A stretch of 64,000 bases of DNA, from contig OW204001.1 of assembly GCA_934047225.1 (NCBI GenBank), forward strand, positions 8,912,201-8,976,200. The letters run 5' to 3'. The notes beneath the pieces are model-generated. The model saw only the letters and a program-made list of their open reading frames with translations. It had not been told where the DNA came from and searched no databases. Every line of letters begins with the position of its first letter. The first letter of the stretch is position 1. Shown here piece by piece: positions 43,739-55,193 of this stretch. The stretch comes from Ypsolopha sequella. Its lineage: Eukaryota > Arthropoda > Insecta > Lepidoptera > Ypsolophidae. A program made the position numbers and the translations under genes.

Positions 43739-46533
43739 TAGGGTTCCGTACCTAAAAGGCACACCTTTTTTACTTTTTACTTTTACTTTTACTTTTATGG
43801 TGAGACTCCGTTGTCCATCCATCCGTCCGTCCGTATGTCACAGCCTCATAACTTTAGCACCGTTAAAGATAAAACATGGAATTTGGCATAAAAATGGCAT
43901 TAATTTACCCACATACCACGGTGTAAAAAACAATAAAAAAAATTTAAATTGTTCAAAATATTTCCAAAACGAAGGGCGAAAAATAAAAAAATATTATCTT
44001 AGAAATACAATATGGGCATCAAATTGTAGATATTAAAAAGTTAATTTTAAAAATATATAATTTTACTATATTTACGGGCACTGGTTTCGAGAAATCTTTA
44101 AAAAACCACAAAAATATGTATGCCCCCCCCCCCCCCTCCCCTTATCTCCGAAACTAGTAGATCGAAAATTGTGAAAAAAATGAGGATTTTAGATCGTAAC
44201 TGACCAATTACAGGAAACCTATAGCGACGATTAAAAAAAAAATTTGCACAAATGAAAAATATAAAAAAAGAAGAAAAATAAATAAAAAAATATATTATAA
44301 AAAATTTTGGCATTAAAAAGCTCATTGTAAAAATATATAGTAGTAGTAGTAGTGATGTACCTGGGTACTAGGGATGGGAAAAATTGTCATTTTTGACACT
44401 ATTGACAGAACGAGCCCGCAAGCGCGAAGCGCGAGCGGGCGCAGTTCCTAGGGATGTCCCCGGTCACTAGGGATGGGAATTTTTTTTTTCTAAAATTTGT
44501 TACAAAAAAATTTTGGTTTTGGCCATATCTTCGGAACGGAAGGTGGTACATCCCTAGGGGTCGGACCATAGGGTGACAAAAAAGTTTTTTTTTTTTTTTC
44601 AAGTGTCAAAACTTTGCCCGTATCTCCGAGACGGCTTGAGTTAGACCTATGTTGATGGGTGTCTAAGAAAAGGTCTCGCCGAGATCTAGCCCCCCCGGTG
44701 TTCAAAACTTTAACGGCCCGTATCTCCCAAACGGCTGGAGCTAGACCCATGTTCATGGTTATGTAAGAAAAGGGCTCGACGAGATCTTTCTGAAAATAAA
44801 ATAATAAAAAAAAAGTAGAAAGAATTTTTTTTTTTTTATGAAAACTTTGATTGGCCATATCTCCCGAACCGTAAGTCCTAGCGAGTTGCGGTTTTGATTT
44901 TAGTAATCTGTCCACTGAGCGCTACCTGACCGCATAAAAAAATTTGACATTTGACAGGTTTTGACATTTTTTTGACAGGTCCAAAAAAGTGCTCCGATTC
45001 GCTTGAAACTCGGTATCAAGGGGCAAGTGGGGTCGGTGATTACGAATCCACTGTCAAATTTGACACTTTTTGACAACCGAGAGCGATTTTGACACTTTTT
45101 CGAAAAAAAAATGGATTGGACATTTTTTCGGATCTAATGGCGAGCCGGCCATTATCTTTCGGCCGAGCACGATACCGCGGCTACCAGTGTCATATCTGAT
45201 ATCATTCTAGGGAGGCCGAAGGCCGACCCCGGAGGACGATTCCGGCTTCGCCTCCGGCCTCGTAGGAATCGTCCGGAGGCCAAACAGTACCAAGCGGCGA
45301 GGCCGGAGGCCGAGTCCACTTAACCCCGAGGGCATTACAAGACAGTTTCTTTTGGACCTATCTCCCAAACGTTTGAGATTGGGCTTAGCGGGATTCGACT
45401 ACGTTGAATTGGTTCAAGCACATTTAGACCGTTGACAGTTTGGACACTTGACAGCTATCAGAGGAAACATTTTCCGGAAAGGATCCCGGCGAGGCCGAAG
45501 GCCGAGCCTACAAGTGTCTTTCCAGCGAGGCCGAAAAACGAGCATGTGAGGACGGAGAACGCGCCAGCGAGGCCGAAGGCCGAGCTGGCAGCGTTCGGAG
45601 TCCGAACATGCGAGTTTTTCAGCCGAGCACGACACCGCGGCCACCAGAGTCATATCTGATGTCATTCTAGGGAGGCCGAAGGCCGACCCCGGAGGACGAT
45701 TCCGGAGGAATCGTCCGGAAGCCAAACAGCGAGGCCGGAGGCCGAGTTCACTTTACCCCGAGAGCATTACAAGACTGTTTCTTTTGGACGTATCTTCCAA
45801 ACGTTTGAGTTTGGGCTAAGCGGGATTCGACTACGTTGAACGTTGGTTCAAGCACATTTCGACCGTTTACATTTTGGACTTTTGACAGCTGTCAGAGTTC
45901 ACAATAGCAAAATATTAGTCCATTTCAATTGAATCAAAGTTACCACACGTATTTCAACGCGCTATTACGGTTACGACGATGAAAATTTTGAAAACTGATC
46001 ATGACCGATGCCTTTTTTCCCACCCGATCATGACTGATGACATTTCGTGATACAATTGACTTCTGCCCATTACTTGAATGTCGTCTGATAATTTGTTTCA
46101 ACTCAGTTTCAAACGTGTTTTTAACTCGATACCTTGTCCTGTCACGTTAACGAAAAAGTTACAACAACAACTAAATGCAACAACAACAAACAACGTAAAC
46201 AAGTCCAACCAAGAACAATTACAACTCACGCGGGCTGCCTGCAGCCCGCGCACCACTCAAAACACTGGTTTGGTTATATTTAATTGCATAATATATATTT
46301 CGAGAAATCCTTAAAAAACCATAAAAAATTGTATGTCTCCCCCCCTTATCTCAAAAACTACTGGACCAAAAAATATGAAAAAAATCATGATAATATGTTT
46401 TTACGTAAAAATTACAGGAAAATTAAAGCGGTTGAGAAATTCACGAAAAATATTAACAAAATTAAATTTATCATCCACAATACGGAACCCTAGGTACGCG
46501 AGTCTGACTCTCACTTGGCTGTTTTTTTTTTGA
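43739..46533. mobile_element. AGGGTTCCGTACC element, interrupted by a GC-rich block
   Basis: It starts AGGGTTCCGTACCTAAAAGG and ends ACGGAACCCTAGGTACGCGA followed by CTTGGCTG and T-run. These are features of a very common lepidopteran dispersed element. Copies without the block lie at 52421-53265 and, truncated, near 59415-59880. A related family (GGTTCCGTAGTCAACAACAA ... ACGGAACCCTTTGTGCG) lies at 49478-50012, 56473-57035 and 62472-63031. Confidence 0.6.
44395..45860. repeat. GC-rich iterated palindrome block
   Basis: Repeated short palindromic words GAGGCCGAAGGCCGAG, GGAGGCCGGAGGCC and GCGCGAAGCGCGAGC are interspersed with T-rich text and repeated sentences such as TATCTCCCAAACG. There are two larger direct repeats near 45150-45420 and 45610-45880. 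It is far more GC-rich than the surroundings. The long minus-strand frames here are by-products of the repeats. A shorter relative lies near 6570-6660. Confidence 0.6.
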
Positions 46534-47086
46534 CGCGAACCACGTGCATGATTCTGGACAGTCACCGATATGGGAAAGCGGTGCGCTTTCAATTAACTTT
46601 ACCACGGGTTTGTCCGCTCTTTAGGAAGTGTGAGATTTTGAAATTGAGGCAACTATCCCACTGCGGCATCTATCGTGGAATTATGGCATAACAAATAATT
46701 CGTGTACACAGATGCGATTTAACTACCTATAATATTGTTATACAATAGTACTAAAACTTTCCAAGAAAATCTCTTCAATCGTCGGTGTAACGCGGGTGTT
46801 ACTTGCAATTCACAGTTCACACTCGGAACAGTTCTGACACCCCTTCGAGGATTCTTGTTGTGATGCTGTTTTTTAAAATTTTATATTTAAGGTGGATGGT
46901 CCAAGGTAAAAAAGGTAACAGAATTAAATAATAATACTTCTGTCGTCGTTATTGGTTCCCACAAGTTTGTATGAAGATTGCCTTGGACCATCCACCTTAA
47001 TTATATTATTATCACGTTTTTCATTGGGATTGCATATCACCAGTATATCAAGAAATGGTAAAGCCCTGTTTATAATCAATTACAAC

Positions 47087-47356
47087 TAAGGTTGCCAGAT
47101 GGTCGGGATTCGTCGGGATTATCCCGACATTTAATATGATGTCCAGAGTCCCGACAAAATACAAGTTGTCCCGACAAATAACAAATCAAAACGATCGGCG
47201 GGCAAAAAGATGTTGTTGTAATTAGTTTAATTTTAATAATAAAAAATTTTTTTTGATTCGTAATATTTATTTGTACCGACCATCCCGACTTTTTTTATTT
47301 ATTTGACTTTTTGAAATTTTGCCCATATATTTTGGCTTTTCCATCTGTCAACCTTA
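47087..47356. mobile_element. hAT-like MITE in front of terminal exon 2 (B)
   Basis: Ends TAAGGTTGCC/GTCAACCTTA are flanked by 8-bp ATTACAAC and ATAACAAC. The interior has repeated TCCCGAC words. An 8-bp duplication and TAGGGTTG-type ends fit hAT MITEs. The right end lies 27 bp before the exon. Confidence 0.75.
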
Positions 47357-47383
47357 ATAACAACCCTTGCCTCTTCTCTCCAG

Positions 47384-47656
47384 GCGATCAAAAAAGCCAG
47401 CAACCATATATACAAAGTCGGCAGCGCAAAGGATATTTTGTACTTTGCACCAGGAAACAGTATTGATTGGAGCTATGGAGAAGCAAAAATACCATACTCC
47501 TTTGTGTTTGAGCTAAGAGATAAAAATTATAAGTTTTTGCTTCCTAAAGAGGAAATCGCCAGCACGTGTCAAGATGTGAAGGATGGTGTGTTTGGGTTGT
47601 TGGACTTTGTTGACATGTGTGCGGACAACGGTTCATGCACTTCTTATATTAAGTAG
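47384..47656 (+). CDS. Terminal exon copy 2, type B
   Basis: Acceptor CTTCTCTCCAG. The peptide AIKKASNHIYKVGSAKDILY, FAPGNSIDWSYGEAKIPYSF and [20 protein letters not shown] ends GSCTSYIK, TAG, 90 residues. It retains Tyr248, Ile255 and Glu270. Versus type A it differs at about a quarter of positions, including pocket neighbours (Phe249, Asn253) and the residue before Glu270 (Phe). The last Cys of B copies 4 and 6 is Tyr here. AATAAA lies at 47797-47802. No constant exons precede it locally, so it can only be used by splicing from 39386 or be inert. Confidence 0.8.
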   Translation, partial: AIKKASNHIYKVGSAKDILYFAPGNSIDWSYGEAKIPYSFVFELRDKNYKFLLPKEEIASTCQDVKDGVFGLLDFVDMCADNGSCTSYIK

Positions 47657-50600
47657 TCTTGGATCAGTATCATGACAAAACATTTTACAACTATGTGTTA
47701 TATTTGAAATAGAAAACCTTACGAAGTGGAAAAATTACTTTTAGAGAAATCATGTAATTGAAATATTTATATACTTTTAGATTTCAAAATGAGAGTAATA
47801 AAGTGTAATTATGCAAAGTCTTTTATATTATTTTAATCATAAAATATATTATTTAAGGGGGGCTTATCCCAATTTTGTCTCTTTCTGATTAATTTAATAT
47901 CTGAAAAAAATATATGTGTTAGATACATTTTTTCGGCAGATTTTTTTGCGAGTCAAAACGCGATACTTCGCTCGATCGAAAAAAAAAACAAAACTTGGTC
48001 GATTTTTCATGTTTTCTTCGTTTAATATAAAATTAAAATTACCAAATCGTAGAAAAATTACAGGAAATCAAGGGAAACGTAATTAAGTAAGTACTTTTAT
48101 GGATTTCTGAAAACTTCACCGTTAAAACGTTTTTTGAACGAAAAACGTTATTTTTAAGAGCGCGCGATGTTTCGGTTGTCGTAACAGCCAAGGCTCAGAG
48201 CGCGCTATTTTAAACTATAATAAAAGATCATAGAGTTCAGTTCTACTTGATGCAAAATGAGGGCCCTTAACTTCATCTTTTAGATAGTTTAGTGAGTATG
48301 TCCGGGTCAAGTCTCGCCTTTGAATTATAATCTAGTTTCCCCTAACCGATTTGGCTCACACGTTTGATTTTCGTGGCAAGTTTAATACAATATAATTGGC
48401 TACAATGCATGATAAACTAAGTGACGTCATTTTAAGTCCAAAATAGCAGACGAGATTTATTATTTCTACGAGTATACTAACCTGCTCAACATGGTTAGCA
48501 AAAATTTGGACTTGATGAGGAGAATACGATAAGCTAAGTGACTTCATTCTAAATCCAATATAGCAGACGCCCCAAGATGGCGATTTATTATTTCTATAAC
48601 AACACTCTTTGATAAGGAGAATATTACGTCATTATTAATCCAATATGGCGGACGTCCAAAGGTGGAGATTTATTATTTACATACCAACCCCCTTGACATG
48701 GGTATAAAAATAGTATTTGACGAGTAGAATACGATAAGCTAAGTGTCGTCATTCTAAATCCAAGATGGCGATCTAAATTTCCTTAACCACCTCCATCATA
48801 TGGGTATCAAATGAAAGGGTTTTCTAAGCAGAGTACATGGCATTATTCAAATTCAAATTCAAATTCAAATAGTTTATTTTGCAAAGTAGGTATATAAAAT
48901 ACACGTTTCACAAGTCAAAATTTAATCTTATAAAAAAAATATATGCAATAAAATAATAAATGTACATGAACTAGATTAAAGGTTTATTTAATTTATATAG
49001 CAATATATATACGATTAAAATTATAGATAAAATATATATTATACAAGGTGAAATCCAATCAACCGCCCGAACCCACACCGGAGACCCGGCCAGGGACCAG
49101 GAACAATGTTCAAGGTTTTATTCAATATGGCGGACGCCCCAAAATTGCGGTTTAAATTTAAGCTATTTGAAAACAAATAATTCAGTATAATTATATTAAA
49201 TCAGTTTCCGCCATCTAAACTTATTTTATTCATTTTAGTTCATGGCTTAAATAAAGGTTTGTTTCAAAAAAAGTTGTTGCAATTGTGTTAGAAAATCGTA
49301 TTCATTTGACAGCTTCAAACGTACGTTTTCAATGAGAATCCACAGGCAAAGCTAATCACAGATGGCGCTTGCATAGGTCCGGCCAATAAATACTACGTTA
49401 CGGCTATGTCACACTTCATTTTTGTTTGTGTACTCAGATGTTCCTTCTGATTTTCTCCAATATCTCACTTTTTTTAGGGTTCCGTAGTCAACAACAAGGA
49501 ACCCTTATAGTTTCGCCATGTCCGTCTGTCCGTATCTCTTTTTGTCTGTCCGCGGCTTAGCTTAGAGACTATTAGTACTAGAAAGCTGTAATTTGGTGTG
49601 GGGTGTCGTTGGATAGGTAATTTAAAAATATTTAGGAAGCGGGAAGACCATTTTTCAATCCAGAGTTCCATATGCGACATATTAAGTTTAAATGTCCCCT
49701 CCCCCCCTTGCCAGCGAAACGTTTGTATTTGGAGACGTGAAAAATATCACGGCAGTTGTATACATAACGAAATTAAAAGGAAAACTATCACAGCTAAGTA
49801 GGCTTTACAAGTTAACGAGTACAGATCGCGCCAAACTTTTAGTCCTCTTTAAACACGGGGGGCGATTCGAATCAGCAGGAACAAAATGTATGGGCCGTTC
49901 TTGGGAAGAGCAACTTCCAAGCGTACTAAAAGTTTGGCGCGATCTGTATTATTATAGATAATGGTACGGAACCCTTTGTGCGTGAGTCCTACTCGCACTC
50001 GGCTGGTTTTTTTTAACTTCATCTTATTACCTGTATTCCAATAATTTCTTACTATTATTATTATGTTATTCATTTTTAATATGCGGTTTTTCGGGAATAA
50101 ATTAACACCATTATAAGAGCAACCTGATACGGCACACAAAGACATAATTCTAAGAAATCAATCGAAAATCAAAAAAAACTACGAAAACACCATAACAATG
50201 TACTAAAATGACAGATTTTCATGACCGGATCGATAATGCGCCATTTCCAGGGATAATTTTCCAGTGTGGATCCCTATTGCTATGGCTATTAAATAGCATA
50301 TCATATGCAATAGGAGCATATTAAACAATTAATTTCGTTATGTTATCAAATATTTCGATGAGTATTGATTTTTTAAAGTTATAAAACATTAATTTTTGTT
50401 ACTCTTCATACATTATGCGTCTGGTTAGTTATTTACTTTTCTTTCTTCGGCGGCAAAAAGGACACTAAAATTATTCGTCGTTTGGCACTGCGCTTCAAAT
50501 GACAAGGCTTTACCTTTTCTTGATGTACTTGTGATACGCGGTCCCGACCAATACCTGCGTCCCAAATCACATCACCGACTGAAACATCTTTCCTCGTTGT

Positions 50601-50734
50601 CTCGCACTTTAATCCATTGAGGGCTGAAGGTAAAGCTTAGTACGCTCAAACCTTCGGGACTACATATCACCAGTACATCAAGAAATTTATAATCATGTTT
50701 ATAAACAAATTACAAAACTGCCTCTTCTCTCCAG

Positions 50735-51025
50735 GCGATCAAAAGATCCAGCGACCACACTTACAAAGTCGGCAGCACAAAGGATCTTATGTACTATGCA
50801 GCAGGAACCAGTATTGATTGGAGCTACGGAGATGCAAAAATACCATACTCCTTTATAATTGAGCTTAGAGATAAAACTTATAAGTTTCTTCTTCCTAAAG
50901 AGGAAATCATCGGCACGTCTATAGATGTGATGAATAGCGTGTTTGGTTTGTTGGACTTTGTTGACAATAAGTGTGAAAGCAGTTTTTCATGCACTTCATG
51001 TATGAGTCTTGGATCGGTATCATGA
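50735..51025 (+). CDS. Terminal exon copy 3, type A
   Basis: Acceptor [31 protein letters not shown] then [20 protein letters not shown] and the type A tail ending SLGSVS, TGA. All active-site residues are present. Cys of TCLEA is Ser (TSIDV). AATAAA at 51138-51143. The coding sequence appears identical to copy 7. Confidence 0.82.
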   Translation, partial: AIKRSSDHTYKVGSTKDLMYYAAGTSIDWSYGDAKIPYSFIIELRDKTYKFLLPKEEIIGTSIDVMNSVFGLLDFVDNKCESSFSCTSCMSLGSVS

Positions 51026-53865
51026 TAAAACATTCGATAACTGTGTTGAAACAGAAAACCTCCTCAGGGGGAAAAATTACTAATAAACAAATTAAGTGAT
51101 TCAAATGTCATCTACTTTTAGATTCCAAAATGATAATAATAAAGTGTTATTATGCAAAGTCTTTTATCTTATTGTTATTAACCAACAGGAGGTTTACAAT
51201 TCGACTGTACTTTTGTGGGTCTTTACTCCATAACTCCGTCACTTCTGGACAAATTTGAATGATTCTTTTTTTTGTTTGGAAAAGTGTGCTTCCAGGTAGG
51301 TCTCGTTTTCAGTTAAGAAATGCTTTGATGTAGGTCTTCAGAGATAGGCAGTGGAACTCCTCAGAAAATGACAGCATACCACTCGAGACTGCAGCAAGCG
51401 CTTTGTACTAAGATGTTTATTGCAGGGTATTACTTGAAAATTCTTATTTTTCCACCTTACCTTTGATCCTGGCCTCATAAGCTTATAACTACAGGGGGCT
51501 AACTTCTAGATAACAGTTTGGAGATTAAACAATTAACTGAATGCTTTACGAGCAATTTACGAATGCAGTTTTGTTTCTTTTAAAAAATAAAGGAATGTTT
51601 CCTTTTAGTAAAATGAGCTAACTAAAGGATTTATGGTAGTTCCCCTCCAGGGCCCTTGAATTTTTCCACCCTGTATATTGGTACTATAGAAGATTTTGCC
51701 TGACTAGTTTCACTGTTATCGTACTACTGCTTCTTTGGAGGCAAACAGGATTACATGATGGTTCTCCGTTTGGCACTGCGCTTCACATGACCGGTCTTAC
51801 CTTTTCTTGATAGACTAGTGATACGCGGTCCCAAAAATAAACTGGAGTATACTCTGTATAGGAAGTTGACCCACGCCGACCAATACCTGCGTGCCAACTC
51901 TCATCACCACCCGAAACATCTTTCCTCATTACCTCCCACTTTAATCAATAAAGGGCTGAAGGTAAAGCTCAGTGTGCTCCAGCTGAAATAAGTAATGAAA
52001 TAATGTAATTTATTATCAGAAATAAGGATCCCACGTTAATATTTTTCGGACGTCAGTAAATCAATCAACAATTTCAGTTAAAAAAGGATCACCCCACTCC
52101 AACAAAAGTACATTTTGAAACACGCAAACGATCCCCAAGAGACAACTCAGAAAAACATTCAGAGAAACAAAAGAAAAAATAATCATGCAAAAAAGTACAT
52201 TAGCCAGGTTCGATTACTGTGTAAATGTGCCAAAATTCATAAAAACAAAATGAAATGCAAAAATAAAAATATTTTATGACTTGATGCTAGTGCAAATTAC
52301 CCACTGGTAAATACTTTTTAGCAAACCTCTCGAATTTGAAAAATGGTGACCAGGGTCTGATGATGGCACCAGAAGGTGGGTACGGAAAATTCTTGATGGA
52401 TAATGGCTTGGCTCGATCTTTTTAGGGTTCCGTACCTAAAAGGTACAAAAGGAACCTTTATGATGAGACTCCGTTGTCCGTCCGTCCGGCCGTCCGTCCG
52501 TATGTCACAGTTATGAACTTTAACACCGTTCAAGATAAAGACATGAAATTTGGTAGAAATGTAGCATTATACGCCCACATATCACGGTGTAAAAAAAATA
52601 TAAAAATTTTTAAATCAAAACAAAAGTGCGAAAAATAAAAAAATATTATCTTAAAAATACAATATGGGTATTAAATTGTAGATATTAAAAAGTTAATTGT
52701 AAAAATATATACTTTTACTATATTTACGGGCACTGGTTTCGAGAAATCTTTAAAAAACCACAAAAATATGTATGTCCCCCCCTCCCCTTATCTCCCAAAC
52801 TAGTAGACCGAAAAATATGAAAAAATATTGGTTATAGATCGTAACTGGCCAATTACAGGAATAATATAGTGATTTAAAAAAAATCGAGCACAAATGAAAA
52901 ATATAAAAAAATAAGTAAAATAAATAAACTTTTTTTTTAAATATAATTATTATATTGGATAACAAATTGTAGGTATTAAAAATGTAATTGTAAAAATATA
53001 AGTTTTATTATATTTAATTGCAATTATTTCGAGAAATGCTTTAAAAACCATTAAAAAATTTAGGTCCCCCCTTTATCTCCAAAACTAATGAACCGAAAAA
53101 TACGAGTATGAAAAAAATCACGGTAATGTGTTTTTGTAAAGATTACAGGAAATATAAAGCGGTTAAGAAATTCACGAAAAAAAATTACAAAATGAAATTT
53201 ATCATCCACAATACCTGACCCTAGGTACGAGAGTATGACTCGCACCGCACTTGACTGGTTTTTTGGTTTTGACGCGAGCCACGTTCATGTTTCTGGACAG
53301 TCAACGATATGGGAAAGCGGTGCGCTTTCAAATAACTTTGTCACGGGTTTGTCCGCTCTTTAGGAAGTGTGAGATTTTGAAATTGAGGCAACTATCCCAC
53401 TACGGCATCTATCGTGGAATTATGGCTTAATAAATAATTCGTGTACGCAGATGCGATTTAACTACCTGTAATATTGTTATACTAAAACTTTCCAAGAAAA
53501 TCTCTTCAAGGCGGGCAGAGCCGCGGGCAAAAGCTAGTTAAATATAGAAGGTAGATGTGGGGCCAAAATATTAATAATAGAACTGACAAGCTTGACTAAT
53601 AGACCCTACAAATCCTTTGTTATCATTTAATTTAATTATTTGAATGTTTTTATTTTTGAATCACAATTGACATGTCTGAAGTAAAACTAATTCATCAATA
53701 TTATCATTCAAAAGTGATTTAGCCCGGTCAGGGAATGAGTTAAGCTTCTTTGTTGTAATTACTGGAAGGTTGGTAAAGAAACTCTCAAAAACTTCAGCTA
53801 CTTCCTCGTTAGAATGTATCAATTTACCGTCAACTTTTAGGACAATATTTTTATCACGGATTATA

Positions 53866-54110
53866 TATTTCGGAATTTATGTGCATAGAATTTTTTCTTA
53901 CTTACCACACTTGCTGAACGGTGAAGGAAAATATCGCAAGGAAACATGCGTTCCCTAAAAAGCGTGTATTCGAAGTACGGCGATGTGCTCACCACCCGTC
54001 ACGTTGGGACGTAATAATCGTCGGTGTAACGCGGGTGTTACTTGCATTTCACAGTTCACACTCGGAACAGTTCTGACACCCCTTCGAGGATTCATGTTGT
54101 GATGGTGTTT
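53866..54110 (+). mobile_element. SINE body fragment without tRNA head
   Basis: TTTCGGAATTTATGTGCATA ... CACAGTTCACACTCGGAACA matches the SINE bodies at 4988 and 21438. A shorter tail-only piece lies at 46785-46870 in the equivalent place of unit 1. Confidence 0.65.
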
Positions 54111-54577
54111 TTTAAAATTTTATATTTAAGTTCCAAGGTAGTTTTAATAATAAACTTGTGAGAACCAATAACGACGACAGAAGTATTATTATTTAATTCT
54201 GTTACCTTTTTCCACACGTTCCGTTAAATTTACACCCGCGAATATTCAGTTTTTCTTAAAAACAAAATGTTTTAACAGTCTAAATTTGCAATTTCAGACA
54301 TTGGATTACAAAAGCTTTAAATAACAAAATTAAATTCTAAAAAAGTTTGTTTGTTAGAAAACTGATTATTCGCGAGTGTAAAGTTGATGGAACGTGTGGA
54401 AAAAGGTAACAGAATTAAATAATAATACTTCTGTCGTCGTTATTGGTTCCCACAAGTTTCTATGAAGATTGCCTTGGACCATCTACCTTAATTATATTAT
54501 AATCACGTTTTTCGTTGGGATCGCATATCACCAGTATATCAAGAAATGGTAAAGCCCTGTTCATAATCAATTACAAC

Positions 54578-54842
54578 TAGGGCTGCCAGGTGGTCGGGAT
54601 TCGTCGGGATTGTCCCGACATTTCATTTGATGTCCAGAGTCCCGACAAAATACAAGTTGTCCCGACAAATAACAAATAACAACGATCGGCATGCAAAAAA
54701 AATGTTGTTGTAATTACTTTAATTTTAATAATAAAAAATATTTTTTTGATTCGTAATATTTATTTGTCCCGACTATAATCGCTAAATCCCGACTTTTTGA
54801 AATTTTGCCCATATATTTTGGTTTTTCCATCTGTCAACCCTA
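54578..54842. mobile_element. hAT-like MITE in front of terminal exon 4 (B)
   Basis: Ends TAGGGCTGCC/GTCAACCCTA with perfect 8-bp duplication ATTACAAC (54570-54577 and 54843-54850). It is the same insertion as at 47087 and 60372. Confidence 0.8.
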
Positions 54843-54869
54843 ATTACAACCCTTGCCTCTTCTCTCCAG

Positions 54870-55193
54870 GCGATCAAAAAAGCCAGCAACCATATATACA
54901 AAGTCGGCAGCGCAAAGGATATTTTGTACTTTGCACCAGGAAACAGTATTGATTGGAGCTATGGAGAAGCAAAAATACCATACTCCTTTGTATTTGAGCT
55001 AAGAGATAAAAATTATAAGTTTTTGCTTCCTAAAGCGGAAATCACTAGCACGTGTCAAGACGTGAAGGATGGTGTGTTTGGCTTGTTGGACTTTGTTGGC
55101 ATGTGTTCGGACAACAGTTCATGCACTTCTTGTATTAAGTTGTCTTGGATCAGTACCATGACAAAACATTTTGCAACTGTGTGTTATATTTGA
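54870..55193 (+). CDS. Terminal exon copy 4, type B, stop codon lost
   Basis: Acceptor CTTCTCTCCAG; type B sequence up to CTSCIK, where TAG of copies 2 and 6 is TTG (55138-55140). The frame then runs 17 more codons (LSWISTMTKHFATVCYI) to TGA at 55191-55193. The poly(A) signal position reads TATAAA (55283-55288) instead of AATAAA. Glu of KEE is Ala (PKAEITS). The active-site residues are intact. This copy appears to be decaying or encodes an extended C-terminus. Confidence 0.75.
   Translation, partial: AIKKASNHIYKVGSAKDILYFAPGNSIDWSYGEAKIPYSFVFELRDKNYKFLLPKAEITSTCQDVKDGVFGLLDFVGMCSDNSSCTSCIKLSWISTMTKHFATVCYI

Noticed and set aside
44490..44915. 141-codon minus-strand open frame
   Set aside because: It is composed of repeated low-complexity repeat text in the GC-rich/T-rich block, with no protein-like motif.
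50919..51104. Minus-strand frames over the type A exons (also 41277-41573 and 63734-63919)
   Set aside because: They are shadows of the plus-strand terminal exons.
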